Below, in pieces: positions 1-8,852 of a stretch of DNA of 64,000 bases; position 1 is the first letter of the stretch, and each line of letters begins with the position of its first letter. The stretch lies in contig JAHRYW010000002.1 of NCBI GenBank assembly GCA_020621865.1, forward strand, positions 263,541 to 327,540, read 5' to 3'. The stretch comes from Betaproteobacteria bacterium. GTDB lineage: Bacteria > Pseudomonadota > Gammaproteobacteria > Burkholderiales > Rhodocyclaceae. The translations under genes and the position numbers were made by a program. The notes under the pieces were generated by a model. That model did not search any database. It saw only the letters and a program-made list of their open reading frames with translations, and was not told the origin of the DNA.

Positions 1-79
1 TTTTCAGCCACAGGCGTACGGCCAGCGTCAGCGCAAAAAAGGCGAGAAAGAGTGCAGTGAATTCTTGGGAGTCGGGCAT
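1..79 (-). CDS. M48-family (Ste24-like) metallopeptidase, N-terminus only
   Basis: Only the first 26 codons are inside the window, read leftwards from an ATG. The peptide begins [20 protein letters not shown] and is a hydrophobic first membrane segment. This resembles the start of membrane M48/Ste24-type zinc peptidases, which lie divergently beside orn in many betaproteobacteria. The catalytic HExxH motif would be outside the window. The call therefore rests on the N-terminal similarity and on synteny with orn, and is tentative. Confidence 0.5.
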   Translation of the reverse strand, partial: MPDSQEFTALFLAFFALTLAVRLWLK

Positions 80-129
80 GGGGGCCAAGCTGTGAGAAAA
101 TCGGGCTTTTGATGGAATCGGGCAATTAT

Positions 130-684
130 ATGGCAGGCAACGCAAACAACCTCGTCTGGCTGGACATGGAAATGACCGGCCTGAATCCGGATGGCGACCG
201 CATCATCGAAATGGCGATGGTCGTCACCAACTCGGATCTAGAAATGGTCGCCGAATCGCCGGCCTGGGTCGTTCACCAGTCGGATGCAATTCTTGCCGGT
301 ATGGATGATTGGAACCAGAAAACCCATGGTCGTTCCGGTCTGATCGACAAGGTCAAGGCGTCGACGGCGGACGAGGCGGCGGTGGAAGCTGAGGCGCTGG
401 AATTCCTGAAAAAATACTCGCTGGCCGGCCATTCGCCGATGTGCGGCAATTCGATCGGCCAGGACCGCCGTTTCATGGCACGCTACATGCCGACGCTGGA
501 AGCGTTCTTCCATTACCGCAATCTCGACGTCAGTACTCTGAAGGAGTTGTGCAAGCGCTGGCAGCCGGAGATTTACAAGGGCTTCAAGAAGAAGAGCAAG
601 CACACCGCGTTGGCCGATATTTACGAATCGATCGACGAACTGAAGTATTACCGCGAGCACTTCCTAGTCAAGACGGCTGGTTGA
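130..684 (+). CDS. orn: Oligoribonuclease (3'-5' exoribonuclease)
   Basis: Orn degrades 2-5 nt RNA oligonucleotides to mononucleotides, and in bacteria also pGpG from c-di-GMP breakdown. That second role fits the many c-di-GMP genes in this window. The 184-aa protein has the DEDD-family signature: D12 and E14 in WLDMEMTGL, the conserved [11 protein letters not shown] segment, and the C-terminal HTALADI with its catalytic His and Asp. I chose the ATG at 130 rather than upstream TTG/ATG codons at 109/112. It aligns with the usual Orn start (MxxNxNNLxW) and gives the normal family length. The gene is divergent from the M48 peptidase and convergent with the following glycosyltransferase. Confidence 0.96.
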   Translation: MAGNANNLVWLDMEMTGLNPDGDRIIEMAMVVTNSDLEMVAESPAWVVHQSDAILAGMDDWNQKTHGRSGLIDKVKASTADEAAVEAEALEFLKKYSLAGHSPMCGNSIGQDRRFMARYMPTLEAFFHYRNLDVSTLKELCKRWQPEIYKGFKKKSKHTALADIYESIDELKYYREHFLVKTAG

Positions 685-742
685 ATCAGGCTGCCCGGGT
701 TGGGTTCCGGGCTAGTTCCGCCGTTGGCGGAAGGCGCAGGCC

Positions 743-779
743 AAATGCTACGGTAAGCGCCGAAAAAGGCGGAATTTTT
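743..779 (-). repeat. Dispersed repeat, copy 1 (3' end of the GT39 gene)
   Basis: Read on the minus strand, this copy ends in TTACCGTAGCATTT, one base different from the family tail GACCGTAGCATTT. Before the tail is a CGCC-TTTTTC-GGCG stem-loop. The repeat supplies the last codons (KFRLFRRLP) and the TAG stop of the glycosyltransferase gene. The stop is the TAG inside CCGTAGC. Confidence 0.8.
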
Positions 780-2376
780 CCCTGCGGTCGCTGGGGCGGC
801 GCCCCTCCCAGACCTTGGTCCACTGGTCGCTCGGGGCAGCCAGCTCCTCACGTGTGTCGCCGACGACCAGCAACCAGTCGCAGGACTGTCCGACCTTGGA
901 GCTTTCAGCGATCGGTTCGATTTCGAGGAAGTAGGCCAGCGAGGCCAACTGGGTGTTGGTCAGTTTGCGCTCGGCCAGGCAGCCGTGATTGTCAGGCAGG
1001 GCATGGGCGATCGCCTGGGCAATCGGGCGATAGGTCTTGCCGTAGTCAAACCAGGGCAGGATCAGTGTTGTCGCCAGCAGCCATAGTGTCGTAAAGCCCA
1101 GGGTCCAGTGCGTCAGGCTGCGGTAGGGCGAACGCGGCGCGGTAAAAATCAGCCAGATCCACCAGGCGGTAGCCATCAGACCGATAAGTAGTGCCAGCAG
1201 ATCAAACTGGCCGACAAAGCCGGGACGTAACACGACGATGCGCTTGGCCAGCTTTTCTGGCCAGCCTAGTGCCATGGCCGACCAGCAGACCCAGACCACG
1301 GCAGTGAACAGGCTGAAAGTCGACATTGCGAACCAGTCGAAGGCGTTGGCGGCGCCGCGGCGCAGGGTCAGCGCGCCGGGTGTGGCTAGCAAGGCCAGCG
1401 GCGGCAGCAGTAGCAGCGAGGGGATTTCCCGCGGGCGGAAAGTCCAGGCCAGCATCAGCACGGTGAGCAGCAGGAAGGCCAGCGGCAGTATTTGTTGCGG
1501 AGTATGCCAGTCGCGACGGCGGATCCACAGGGTCCAGGCGGCTAGCGGCAAGGCCGGAAAGGCAAACCAGGGCAGCATGCTCAGAAAGCGGCTGCCGCCG
1601 AGAATGGAAAACGGTGTTTGCAGCGGCGCCAGTTCGGTGGCCAGCCAGGCTTGAAAGCGGGAAGGTTCCAGATTGAATAGTGCCAGCATCCACGGCAGGC
1701 TCAGGGCGGCGGCGATGGCCAGACCGATGAGCAGGGTGTGCAGCGCCTTCGGGCGATCTGGCGACAGCCACCAGGCGACCGGGGCGATGGCCAGCAGAGG
1801 CAGGGTTGGTGCGATGCCGGTGCCGAGCAGGCAGCCGGCGACAGCCACACCGTAGTAGATACCGGTCAATCGTGGCTTGCGGCCGATGGTGGCGAGGGCG
1901 CCCAGGCCACCGGCGTAGGCGGCAAGCGCGATCAGCATCGGCTGTGCGTCATGGGCGTGGAAAAGCAGGCCGGCGCAGCCGGCGAGCAGCAAGGGACTGG
2001 CGGCAGCCGATTCCTCGCCATAGAGTTCGCGGCCGGCGTAGTACAGCCCCATCAACGCCAGGGCGATCCAGATCCCGCTGGCCAGGCGAATGGCTTCATG
2101 CAGGGGGAGCAGCCAGCCGAAAATCTTGCCGGTCAGCGCCGCCGTCCAGTAGTAGAGCGGCGGTTCGTGGAATGGGCGCCCGGCCAGATCGGGCGACAGC
2201 CAGTCGCCGTAATGCAGCATGTGCCAGGCGGTGCCGATATGGATGGCGTCCTCGCCCTTCCATGGGTCGCGTCCGAAGAGCCCTGCCAGGACATAGAAAG
2301 CGAGCATGGCGGCGAGCATCCAGCCTGCCGGGGGCAGGCGGATGCCGCGGCGGATCAGCGCGAGAAGATCAGACAT
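748..2376 (-). CDS. GT39/ArnT-like membrane glycosyltransferase
   Basis: This is a 542-aa polytopic inner-membrane protein. It has the N-terminal layout of GT-C glycosyltransferases of the dolichyl-phosphate-mannose/ArnT type: a first helix (about residues 15-35), then FGRDPWKGEDAIHIGTAWHM with an acidic loop motif, then the PFHEPPLYYW segment and many further hydrophobic helices. Such enzymes transfer a sugar from a polyprenyl phosphate carrier to lipid A or a protein; the acceptor here is unknown. The C-terminal soluble part (about 440-542) would be periplasmic. The gene starts just past the rpmE terminator. Its last codons are formed by a copy of the dispersed repeat. Confidence 0.75.
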   Translation of the reverse strand: MSDLLALIRRGIRLPPAGWMLAAMLAFYVLAGLFGRDPWKGEDAIHIGTAWHMLHYGDWLSPDLAGRPFHEPPLYYWTAALTGKIFGWLLPLHEAIRLASGIWIALALMGLYYAGRELYGEESAAASPLLLAGCAGLLFHAHDAQPMLIALAAYAGGLGALATIGRKPRLTGIYYGVAVAGCLLGTGIAPTLPLLAIAPVAWWLSPDRPKALHTLLIGLAIAAALSLPWMLALFNLEPSRFQAWLATELAPLQTPFSILGGSRFLSMLPWFAFPALPLAAWTLWIRRRDWHTPQQILPLAFLLLTVLMLAWTFRPREIPSLLLLPPLALLATPGALTLRRGAANAFDWFAMSTFSLFTAVVWVCWSAMALGWPEKLAKRIVVLRPGFVGQFDLLALLIGLMATAWWIWLIFTAPRSPYRSLTHWTLGFTTLWLLATTLILPWFDYGKTYRPIAQAIAHALPDNHGCLAERKLTNTQLASLAYFLEIEPIAESSKVGQSCDWLLVVGDTREELAAPSDQWTKVWEGRRPSDRREKFRLFRRLP

Positions 2377-2390
2377 GTGGGCCAGAAATA

Positions 2391-2417
2391 AAAAAGGCAG
2401 CCAGTCGGCTGCCTTTT
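2391..2417 (-). terminator. Intrinsic terminator downstream of rpmE
   Basis: A near-perfect inverted repeat AAAAGGCAGCC / GGCTGCCTTTT with a small loop is followed on the minus strand by an A/T-rich tract. It lies directly downstream of the rpmE stop and just before the next minus-strand gene. Confidence 0.85.
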
Positions 2418-2436
2418 ATAACGCATTTCGAGCAGA

Positions 2437-2661
2437 TCAGGCAGCAGCCTTGCCGCGCATGGCGCCGAATTTCTGGTTGAAACGCTCGACGCGGCCGGCC
2501 GTATCGACAATCTTCTGCTTGCCGGTGTAGAACGGGTGGCAGGCGGAGCAGACTTCAACGTGGAAGGCGTCCTTGGTCATCGTCGACTTGGTCGCGAAGG
2601 TGTTGCCGCACGAGCAGCTGACCTGGATTTCTTTGTAAATCGGGTGGATATCGGCTTTCAT
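2437..2661 (-). CDS. rpmE: 50S ribosomal protein L31
   Basis: The 74-aa protein begins [20 protein letters not shown], typical of bacterial L31. Cysteines at 16, 18, 37 and 40 (CSC and CSAC) indicate the zinc-binding (C+) form rather than the Zn-free paralogue. L31 sits on the 50S central protuberance and bridges to the 30S subunit; the C+ form also acts as a zinc store. The gene follows rho on the same strand, as in many betaproteobacteria, and is followed by a strong hairpin terminator. Confidence 0.97.
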   Translation of the reverse strand: MKADIHPIYKEIQVSCSCGNTFATKSTMTKDAFHVEVCSACHPFYTGKQKIVDTAGRVERFNQKFGAMRGKAAA

Positions 2662-2764
2662 CTTTTGTCCTTTAATCTAGCGACCGGCGGATTTGGCCGA
2701 TCTGGGAAGCCCGTGATTATCTTCGAAAAGTCACGCGCTTGCAATAGCTTGGGTGGGTGAGCGC

Positions 2765-4024
2765 TTAGCCGCGGCGCATGGCATCAAAAAACTCCTGGTT
2801 GCCCTTGGTCGATTTGACCTTGTCGAGCAGGAATTCCATCGCTTCGAGATCGTCCATCGGGTAGCAGAGCTTCCTGAGGACCCACATCTTCTGCAGCACG
2901 TCGGGCTTGAGCAGCAGTTCTTCGCGGCGGGTGCCGGAGCGGTTGACGTTGACCGCCGGGTACATCCGCTTCTCGGCCATGCGGCGGTCGAGGTGGATTT
3001 CCGAGTTGCCGGTGCCCTTGAATTCTTCGTAGATCACCTCGTCCATCCGCGAACCGGTATCGATCAGCGCCGTGGCGAGGATGGTCAGCGAGCCGCCTTC
3101 CTCGATGTTGCGGGCGGCACCGAAGAAGCGTTTGGGTTTCTGCAGGGCGTTGGCGTCGACGCCGCCGGTCAGCACCTTGCCGGAAGCCGGCTGGACGGTG
3201 TTGTAGGCGCGGGCCAGACGGGTGATTGAGTCGAGCAGGATGACAACATCCTTCTTGTGTTCGACCAGGCGCTTGGCTTTCTCGATGACCATTTCGGCGA
3301 CCGCGACGTGGCGGGTGGCCGGCTCGTCGAAGGTCGAGGCGACGACCTCGCCCTTGACGGTGCGGGTCATTTCCGTGACTTCTTCCGGGCGCTCGTCGAT
3401 CAGCAGCACGATCAGCACGACATCCGGATGGTTGGCGGTAATGGCGTGGGCGATGTTCTGCAGCATCACGGTCTTGCCGGTCTTCGGCGGGGCGACGAGC
3501 AGGCCGCGCTGGCCGCAGCCGATCGGGGCGATCATGTCGATGACGCGGCTGGTGATGTTTTCTTCGGACTTGATCTCGCGTTCGAGCTTGAGGTGACGCG
3601 TCGGGTGCAGCGGCGTCAGGTTCTCGAACATGATCTTGTTCTTGTTGGCTTCCGGCGAGAAGCCGTTGATGCGATCAAGCTTGGTCAGCGCGACGTAGCG
3701 CTCGCCATCCTTCGGGGTACGGATCTCGCCCTCGACGGTGTCGCCGGTGCGCAGGTTGAAGCGGCGGACCTGCGATGGCGAAACATAAATGTCGTCCGGG
3801 TTGGCCAGGTAGGAAGTATCCGAGGAACGGAGGAAACCGTAGCCGTCGGGCAGCACTTCCAGGGTGCCGTCGCCGTAGATGGTGTCGCCGTTCTTGGCCT
3901 TGGCCTTGAGAATGGCGTAGATCAGTTCCTGTTTGCGCATCCGGTTGGCGTTTTCGATCGCCAGTTCGGTGGCCATGTCGAGCAATTTGCTGACGTGTAG
4001 TGTCTTGAGTTCGGAGAGTTGCAT
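2765..4024 (-). CDS. rho: Transcription termination factor Rho
   Basis: The 419-aa hexameric RNA-dependent ATPase/helicase ends untranslated or rut-containing transcripts. The N-terminal Rho helix bundle ([18 protein letters not shown]) is followed by the cold-shock-like RNA-binding fold ([19 protein letters not shown], about 55-115). Next come the RecA-like domain with Walker A (APPKTGKT, about residue 178), Walker B ([11 protein letters not shown]), and the Q/R-loop region with [20 protein letters not shown]. Length and motifs are complete. It lies between trxA and rpmE, a conserved order. Confidence 0.98.
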   Translation of the reverse strand: MQLSELKTLHVSKLLDMATELAIENANRMRKQELIYAILKAKAKNGDTIYGDGTLEVLPDGYGFLRSSDTSYLANPDDIYVSPSQVRRFNLRTGDTVEGEIRTPKDGERYVALTKLDRINGFSPEANKNKIMFENLTPLHPTRHLKLEREIKSEENITSRVIDMIAPIGCGQRGLLVAPPKTGKTVMLQNIAHAITANHPDVVLIVLLIDERPEEVTEMTRTVKGEVVASTFDEPATRHVAVAEMVIEKAKRLVEHKKDVVILLDSITRLARAYNTVQPASGKVLTGGVDANALQKPKRFFGAARNIEEGGSLTILATALIDTGSRMDEVIYEEFKGTGNSEIHLDRRMAEKRMYPAVNVNRSGTRREELLLKPDVLQKMWVLRKLCYPMDDLEAMEFLLDKVKSTKGNQEFFDAMRRG

Positions 4025-4133
4025 GTGGGAGAGTGTGGCGCCGGTTACAGAACGGGCGAGTGCCCGGAGGCCAGGGCGCAGATCGGAGATCTAGGGGGAG
4101 GGGAATGACGCCGGACAGCTTGCCTGTCGCGTC

Positions 4134-4165
4134 TGCCTGAAAGCGCAGAGCGCACTTTCAGGCAT
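4134..4165 (-). other. Hairpin in the trxA-rho spacer
   Basis: TGCCTGAAAG and CTTTCAGGCA are perfectly complementary and enclose a further CGC/GCG pair. No T-run follows on the minus strand, so this is not a canonical intrinsic terminator. It could be a leader or attenuator structure for rho or a 3' stabiliser of the trxA mRNA. Confidence 0.45.
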
Positions 4166-4179
4166 GGAGACTACGGAGA

Positions 4180-4506
4180 TTACAGGTTGCTGTCAATAAA
4201 GGCAGCGAGTTGGGATTTGGACAGCGCCCCGACTTTGGTTGCTTCGATATTGCCGTTCTTGAAGATCATCAGCGTCGGAATGCCGCGGATACCGTACTTG
4301 GCCGGGGTGCCCTGGTTGTCGTCGATGTTGACCTTGGTGACCTTCAGCTTGCCGGCGTATTCGTTGGCGACTTCATCGAGGATCGGAGCGATCATCTTGC
4401 AGGGACCACACCATTCAGCCCAGTAGTCGACGAGAACCGGCAGCTGCGACTGCAGCACTTCGGCTTCAAACGTGTCGTCGGTGACGTAATGGATATGCTC
4501 GCTCAT
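4180..4506 (-). CDS. trxA: Thioredoxin
   Basis: The 108-aa single-domain thioredoxin has the active site W32-C33-G34-P35-C36-K37 and the cis-proline segment RGIPTLMIF. There is no signal peptide, so it acts in the cytoplasm as a general disulfide reductase, recycled by thioredoxin reductase. It lies upstream of rho on the same strand, a common linkage in proteobacteria, with a hairpin in the spacer. Confidence 0.97.
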   Translation of the reverse strand: MSEHIHYVTDDTFEAEVLQSQLPVLVDYWAEWCGPCKMIAPILDEVANEYAGKLKVTKVNIDDNQGTPAKYGIRGIPTLMIFKNGNIEATKVGALSKSQLAAFIDSNL

Positions 4507-4604
4507 GGTTGCCTCATGGGAAGGGTGTATCGAATGGATTGCGCCGGTGATGGCGACGAGAAAGTTGCCGAGATGCTAGCGAAAAATGACAGCTTAGGGA
4601 AGCG

Positions 4605-5210
4605 TCAGCCCCCGGATTTGAGCAGATTGGCCAGTTCGACTGCGGTCTTGACTTGCATCTTGTCGAAAAGATTGGCCCGGTGCACCTCGACGGTACGCAT
4701 GCTGATGTTCAATTCGTCGGCGATGACCTTGTTGAATTTGCCGGCGACTACCAGTTCCATGATCTGGCGTTCGCGGGTGGTTAATTTCGAAATTCGTGCT
4801 TTTACCGAATCGACCGTAGCATTTGCCGCCCGCTGGCGGGCGTCGAGGGCCATCGCTTCCTCGATGCGGGTAACCAACTCATTGTCGTGTAGCGGCTTTT
4901 CGAAAAAATCGAAAGCCCCTTTTTTGAGTGTGGCGACTGCTAAGGGCACGTCGCCGTGGCCGGTCAGGAAGATGACCGGCAGCGTCGACTGGCGTTCACG
5001 CAGGTGGTCGAAGCAATCCAGCCCGCTCATTCCCGACATCCGCATGTCGAGGACGACACAGCCGCTCATCTCCTTGTGCCAGGCAGCCAGGAAGCTCTCT
5101 GCCGAGTCGAAGGCAGTGCAGGGCATGCCCCGTGACTTGAGCAGCCAGGTTAGGGCGTCGCGGATCGCTTCGTCGTCGTCGACCAGGTAGGCTTGTTGAG
5201 GCAGGCTCAT
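4605..5210 (-). CDS. dctR: FixJ/DctR-type response regulator
   Basis: The 201-aa two-domain regulator has an N-terminal receiver with acidic pocket D11-D13, phospho-acceptor D55 (VVLDMRMSG), T83 and K105. A linker (about 120-142) leads to a LuxR/FixJ-type HTH (LTTRERQIMELVVAGKFNKV). The start is the ATG that overlaps the kinase stop as ATGA. Beginning upstream would add about 25 residues not found in the family. With DctS it probably controls the neighbouring C4-dicarboxylate transporters, as the Rhodobacter capsulatus DctS/DctR pair does; that role is inferred from context. Part of the linker (about residues 129-143) is encoded by an antisense copy of the dispersed repeat. Confidence 0.85.
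   Translation of the reverse strand: MSLPQQAYLVDDDEAIRDALTWLLKSRGMPCTAFDSAESFLAAWHKEMSGCVVLDMRMSGMSGLDCFDHLRERQSTLPVIFLTGHGDVPLAVATLKKGAFDFFEKPLHDNELVTRIEEAMALDARQRAANATVDSVKARISKLTTRERQIMELVVAGKFNKVIADELNISMRTVEVHRANLFDKMQVKTAVELANLLKSGG
4783..4824 (+). repeat. Dispersed repeat, copy 2 (inside dctR, antisense)
   Basis: This copy ends CGACCGTAGCATTTGCC and begins with an AATTTCGAAATT palindrome. ATTCG and CGAAT can pair around the central T-rich loop. It shares the 17-base block GGCAAATGCTACGGTCG (minus strand) with the copy in the spermidine-synthase-like gene. Within dctR it covers the codons of the interdomain linker. Confidence 0.75.
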
Positions 5211-7192
5211 GTCGCTTCCAGGGGCAGGGTGAAGCGGAATATCGTACCGCTTCCGGTTGGTGAATTGAGGTTGTCTTCGGCCCACAAACGGCCGCGGTGG
5301 AATTCGATGATTGAGCGGCAGATCGAGAGGCCAATGCCCATGCCTTCCGGCTTGGTCGTAAAGAAGGCGATGAACAGCTTGTCGCGGATTTCCTGGGCGA
5401 TGCCGCTGCCCTGATCGCTGACGCTGACGAGCAGTTCGCCGTCGCCGATTTCAACGGCGATACGCAATGTACGCTCGGGTTCGGGGGTCGCCGCCATCGC
5501 TTCCATGCCGTTGCGGATCAGGTTGAGAAGCACCTGTTCCAGCATCAGGCGGTCGGCCGGGACGGGCGGGAGCGGCGGCAGGTCGCAGTCGATCCTGATG
5601 TGGCGCTTGCGGGCCTCGGCTTCGACGAAGCCGAGGCAGTCCTCGACCACTTCGCCAACGGCGCAAGGCGCCCGCTTGGGTTCGCTCTTGCGGACAAAGT
5701 CGTGCACGCGGCGAATGATCTTGCCAGCACGTTGGGCCTGCAGGCCGATTTTTTCCAGTGCCGGGTGCAGATCCTGCGGCGTCGCCTGGCCACTGTCGAG
5801 CATGTTCAGGCAGCCGGTGTTGTAGCTGGCGATGGCCGCCAGTGGCTGGTTGAGTTCGTGGGCCAGCGTCGAGGCCATTTCGCCCATGGTCACCAAGCGG
5901 GAAGTGAACTGTAGCTGCTCCTGCTGCTGACGGGCCAGTTCCTCGGCCCGCTTGCGCTCTGTAATGTCGAGTACCGAGGCCATCCAGCCGGTGTGATTGC
6001 CGTTGCCATCGATTAATTTGGCTTCGTAAATCAGTGCCTGGAAGCGTTCGCCGTTCTTGCGCATGAAAGTGATTTCGAAGCCATCCTTGGGGGCTTCGCC
6101 GGCTAGCACCGTTTGGTGCATGGCATAGGTTTCTTCGAGCTGTTCCGGTGCCCAGTAGGGCATGGGCGGGTTTCGGTCGACCAGTTCCTCGGCTGCAAAC
6201 CCGGTCATCCGGCAGAACGCCGGGTTAACGTAAATGACCCGGCCGACGAGATCTCGGGCCCGCATGCCGACAGTCAACGAATCCTCCATGGCCGCCCGGA
6301 ACGCATGCTCGGCACGCAGGGCCTCTTCGGCATGCGAGCGTTTTTTCATCAGGTCGCGAACCAGCCACAGGCTCCAGAAGACGCCGGCCGCCAGCAGGAA
6401 GATGGCGACCACCAGCAGGCGTTGCAGGGTGTTGTCCGGCGAACGATAGCCGGTGACGCGCAGCAGCAGCCCTCCGCCGGGAGGGTCGAAGGGAATGATG
6501 TGACGAAGATTGCTATTCCCTTCGATATTGGTCTTTGTGGCGTATTGAATGTCATTGTCATCAATAATCTCGACCTTGTATTTCTCGGTGAACCACCAGG
6601 GCACCTGGTTGGCCAGCAGCGTATCGAGCGGATAGGTTGCGACCAGCATGCCGGCGAACTTGCGTTCGCGATAGATCGGGACGAACAGGGCAACAAAGGC
6701 GCGATGGTCCTCAAGGAAAAAAGGCTCGCTGTACTGGAGCTTGCCGAGTCGGCTGGCCAGTTCGAAAGCCTTGCTGGTAGACGGAGCGGAGAACGGCGGG
6801 CCTTGGGGGGCGGAGGCCGGGGCTGTCGGCAGGGCTTCGATGAGCTGTTGCCCGGCGTCGATCCAGAGAATCTGGGCGATGTCCGGGGAATTCTTGAGCA
6901 AGTGTTCGGCCCGTACGCGGAATATTTTCTGCCGTTCGGGGTGGTCGGCGATCTCCAAAGCCAGTTGTTGGAATTGCTCTTCATTGCCATCCAGGTGGAA
7001 GCGCAGATTTTGTTCCAGCCAGAGAACATCCTTGATCAGCACAGAACGTTCTTCCTCGGCCTCGTTCCTGTGCAGCAGCCAGAGAAGCGAGAGCAGGGCG
7101 GCGAGCAGCAGGATGATGCCGAACTTGGGGAGTGCAAGCAGCCAGCGTAGCCGGCGCGAACTGCCAGGGGAAACGGGAAGGACATAGTTCAT
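5207..7192 (-). CDS. dctS: DctS-type sensor histidine kinase with PAS domain
   Basis: The 661-aa membrane kinase has an N-terminal transmembrane helix (about 20-42), a periplasmic sensor region (about 43-270) and a second helix (about 272-292). A PAS domain with PAC (AMEDSLTVGMRARDLVGRVIYVN to ITERKRAEE) follows. The HisKA box is LAHELNQPLAAIASYNTG, and the HATPase domain has an N-box (LLNLIRNGMEA) and G-boxes (DQGSGI, GMGIGLSI). The start MNYVLPVSPG was preferred to an upstream codon because it leaves a short cytoplasmic N-terminus before the first helix. It is followed directly by the regulator with an ATGA overlap. It is divergent from dctA, so a C4-dicarboxylate is the likely signal, by inference. 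Confidence 0.85.
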   Translation of the reverse strand: MNYVLPVSPGSSRRLRWLLALPKFGIILLLAALLSLLWLLHRNEAEEERSVLIKDVLWLEQNLRFHLDGNEEQFQQLALEIADHPERQKIFRVRAEHLLKNSPDIAQILWIDAGQQLIEALPTAPASAPQGPPFSAPSTSKAFELASRLGKLQYSEPFFLEDHRAFVALFVPIYRERKFAGMLVATYPLDTLLANQVPWWFTEKYKVEIIDDNDIQYATKTNIEGNSNLRHIIPFDPPGGGLLLRVTGYRSPDNTLQRLLVVAIFLLAAGVFWSLWLVRDLMKKRSHAEEALRAEHAFRAAMEDSLTVGMRARDLVGRVIYVNPAFCRMTGFAAEELVDRNPPMPYWAPEQLEETYAMHQTVLAGEAPKDGFEITFMRKNGERFQALIYEAKLIDGNGNHTGWMASVLDITERKRAEELARQQQEQLQFTSRLVTMGEMASTLAHELNQPLAAIASYNTGCLNMLDSGQATPQDLHPALEKIGLQAQRAGKIIRRVHDFVRKSEPKRAPCAVGEVVEDCLGFVEAEARKRHIRIDCDLPPLPPVPADRLMLEQVLLNLIRNGMEAMAATPEPERTLRIAVEIGDGELLVSVSDQGSGIAQEIRDKLFIAFFTTKPEGMGIGLSICRSIIEFHRGRLWAEDNLNSPTGSGTIFRFTLPLEAT

Positions 7193-7230
7193 TGGGAAAA
7201 TGGTACACCACGTTTTTCCCGGCCAGGGTA

Positions 7231-7320
7231 TTGCGGGTTTCCACAACTCGGATAACCACAATGGTCGGCTGTCTGCGCTTTGGTGATACTGCGGCCCGTT
7301 TCCGGAGCCTTCCGGAGGTC
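7231..7320. promoter_or_regulatory. Candidate regulatory region between dctS and dctA
   Basis: The divergent spacer holds GGGTTTCCACAACTCGG. A similar block (AAATCCACAATACGCGG) lies upstream of dctP. It also holds a 10-bp tandem repeat, TCCGGAGCCT then TCCGGAGGTC, at 7301-7320. These are plausible DctR operator sites; only the sequence similarity is seen. Confidence 0.35.
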
Positions 7321-7343
7321 GCCATCAGAGGAGCGCAAATTCC

Positions 7344-8693
7344 ATGGCCAAAAAAGCGGTATTCAAGAGTCTCTATTTCCAGGTGCTTGTCGCCATCGCC
7401 ATCGGCGTGATGCTCGGGCATTTCTACCCCGAGACCGGCGCAGCGATGAAGCCGCTGGGCGACGGGTTCATCAAGCTGATCAAGATGATCATCGCCCCGA
7501 TCATCTTCTGCACCATTGTCGTTGGCATCGCCGGCATGGAAGACATGAAGAAGGTTGGTAAGACCGGCGGTCTGGCCGTGCTTTACTTTGAGGTCGTCAG
7601 CACTATCGCCCTGATCATCGGCCTCATTGTGGTCAACGTCTGGGCGCCGGGCGTCGGCATGAACGTCGATGTCTCGACGCTCGATACCAAGGGTATTGCC
7701 AAGTATGCCGAGCCGGGCAAGATGCAATCGACGGTCGATTTCCTGCTTAACATCATCCCGACCAGCGTCGTCGATGCCTTCGCCAAGGGCGACATGCTGC
7801 AGGTCCTGTTCTTCTCTATCCTGTTCGGCTACGCCATGCACGCTTTTGGCGAGCGCGGCAAGCCGGTCTTCGACCTGATCGAAAAACTGTCGCACGTGCT
7901 GTTCGGCATCGTCGGCGTGATCATGAAAGTTGCCCCGATTGGCGCTTTCGGCGCGATGGCCTACACCATCGGCAAGCATGGGGTTGGTAGCCTGGCGCAG
8001 CTGGCCAGCCTGATGGGCGCCTTTTACCTGACCTGCGTGATCTTCATTCTCGGGGTGCTGGGCAGTATCGCAGCTGCTCACGGCTTTTCCATCATCAAGC
8101 TGATCAAGTACATCAAGGAGGAACTGTTCCTGGTCCTCGGTACTTCCTCTTCCGAATCTGCGCTGCCGCGCCTGATGGCGAAAATGGAAAATGCCGGTGC
8201 CCAGAAATCGGTCGTCGGCCTGGTTGTGCCGACCGGTTATTCCTTCAATCTCGACGGTACCTCAATCTATCTGACCATGGCCGCCGTGTTCATTGCCCAG
8301 GCAACCAATACGCCGATGGATCTGGGGCAGCAGATTACCCTGCTGGTCATCCTGTTGCTGACTTCGAAAGGCGCCGCCGGCGTCACAGGCAGTGGTTTCA
8401 TCGTGCTGGCGGCGACCCTGTCGGCGGTAGGCACCGTGCCGGTGGCCGGTCTGGCGCTGATCCTCGGTATCGACCGCTTCATGTCAGAAGCCAGGGCCTT
8501 GACCAATTTCATCGGCAACAGCGTGGCCACCCTGGTCGTTGCCAAGTGGTGCAAGGCGCTCGATGTCGAGCGGATGAATGCTGTGCTCAACAACGAAACG
8601 AGCGATGAGGCCGAGCGGCCGGAACTGGTGCTGGACGATGCGCCCGATCTCATTATTCCTCACACGCCGCGCCCTGTCGTTGAGCATCATTAA
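7344..8693 (+). CDS. dctA: C4-dicarboxylate:cation symporter DctA
   Basis: This 449-aa member of the DAACS family imports succinate, fumarate, malate and aspartate with H+ or Na+. Family hallmarks are the N-terminal [18 protein letters not shown], the serine-rich re-entrant loop [14 protein letters not shown], the [19 protein letters not shown] segment and the [16 protein letters not shown] loop. About eight transmembrane helices are present and the length is normal. A GAGGAG Shine-Dalgarno sequence lies a little far from the ATG. It is divergent from dctS and followed by a strong terminator, so it is a single-gene transcript separate from dctPQM. Confidence 0.96.
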   Translation: MAKKAVFKSLYFQVLVAIAIGVMLGHFYPETGAAMKPLGDGFIKLIKMIIAPIIFCTIVVGIAGMEDMKKVGKTGGLAVLYFEVVSTIALIIGLIVVNVWAPGVGMNVDVSTLDTKGIAKYAEPGKMQSTVDFLLNIIPTSVVDAFAKGDMLQVLFFSILFGYAMHAFGERGKPVFDLIEKLSHVLFGIVGVIMKVAPIGAFGAMAYTIGKHGVGSLAQLASLMGAFYLTCVIFILGVLGSIAAAHGFSIIKLIKYIKEELFLVLGTSSSESALPRLMAKMENAGAQKSVVGLVVPTGYSFNLDGTSIYLTMAAVFIAQATNTPMDLGQQITLLVILLLTSKGAAGVTGSGFIVLAATLSAVGTVPVAGLALILGIDRFMSEARALTNFIGNSVATLVVAKWCKALDVERMNAVLNNETSDEAERPELVLDDAPDLIIPHTPRPVVEHH

Positions 8694-8710
8694 CTGCGCA
8701 TTACGACATA

Positions 8711-8741
8711 AAAAACCGCCGGCTGGTCCGGCGGTTTTTTT
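8711..8741 (+). terminator. Intrinsic terminator after dctA
   Basis: AAAAACCGCCGG and CCGGCGGTTTTTTT form a long GC stem followed by seven T residues on the plus strand. The A-run on the other side makes it potentially bidirectional. Confidence 0.92.
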
Positions 8742-8757
8742 ATGGATGCGGCGTCAT

Positions 8758-8780
8758 GTGGAAATCCACAATACGCGGTA
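8758..8780. promoter_or_regulatory. Palindrome and shared motif upstream of dctP
   Basis: GTGGAAATCCAC is a 12-bp inverted repeat, immediately followed by AATACGCGG. The block resembles the TTTCCACAACTCGG block in the dctS-dctA spacer. It lies about 75 bases before the dctP start and could be the DctR site for the TRAP operon; this is inference. Confidence 0.35.
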
Positions 8781-8852
8781 GTTATGAATTTCGTAATACT
8801 TTCACTCAGTCGCAATCCAATAACCGGGCGACCTACTTCTGGAGGAGAAAAA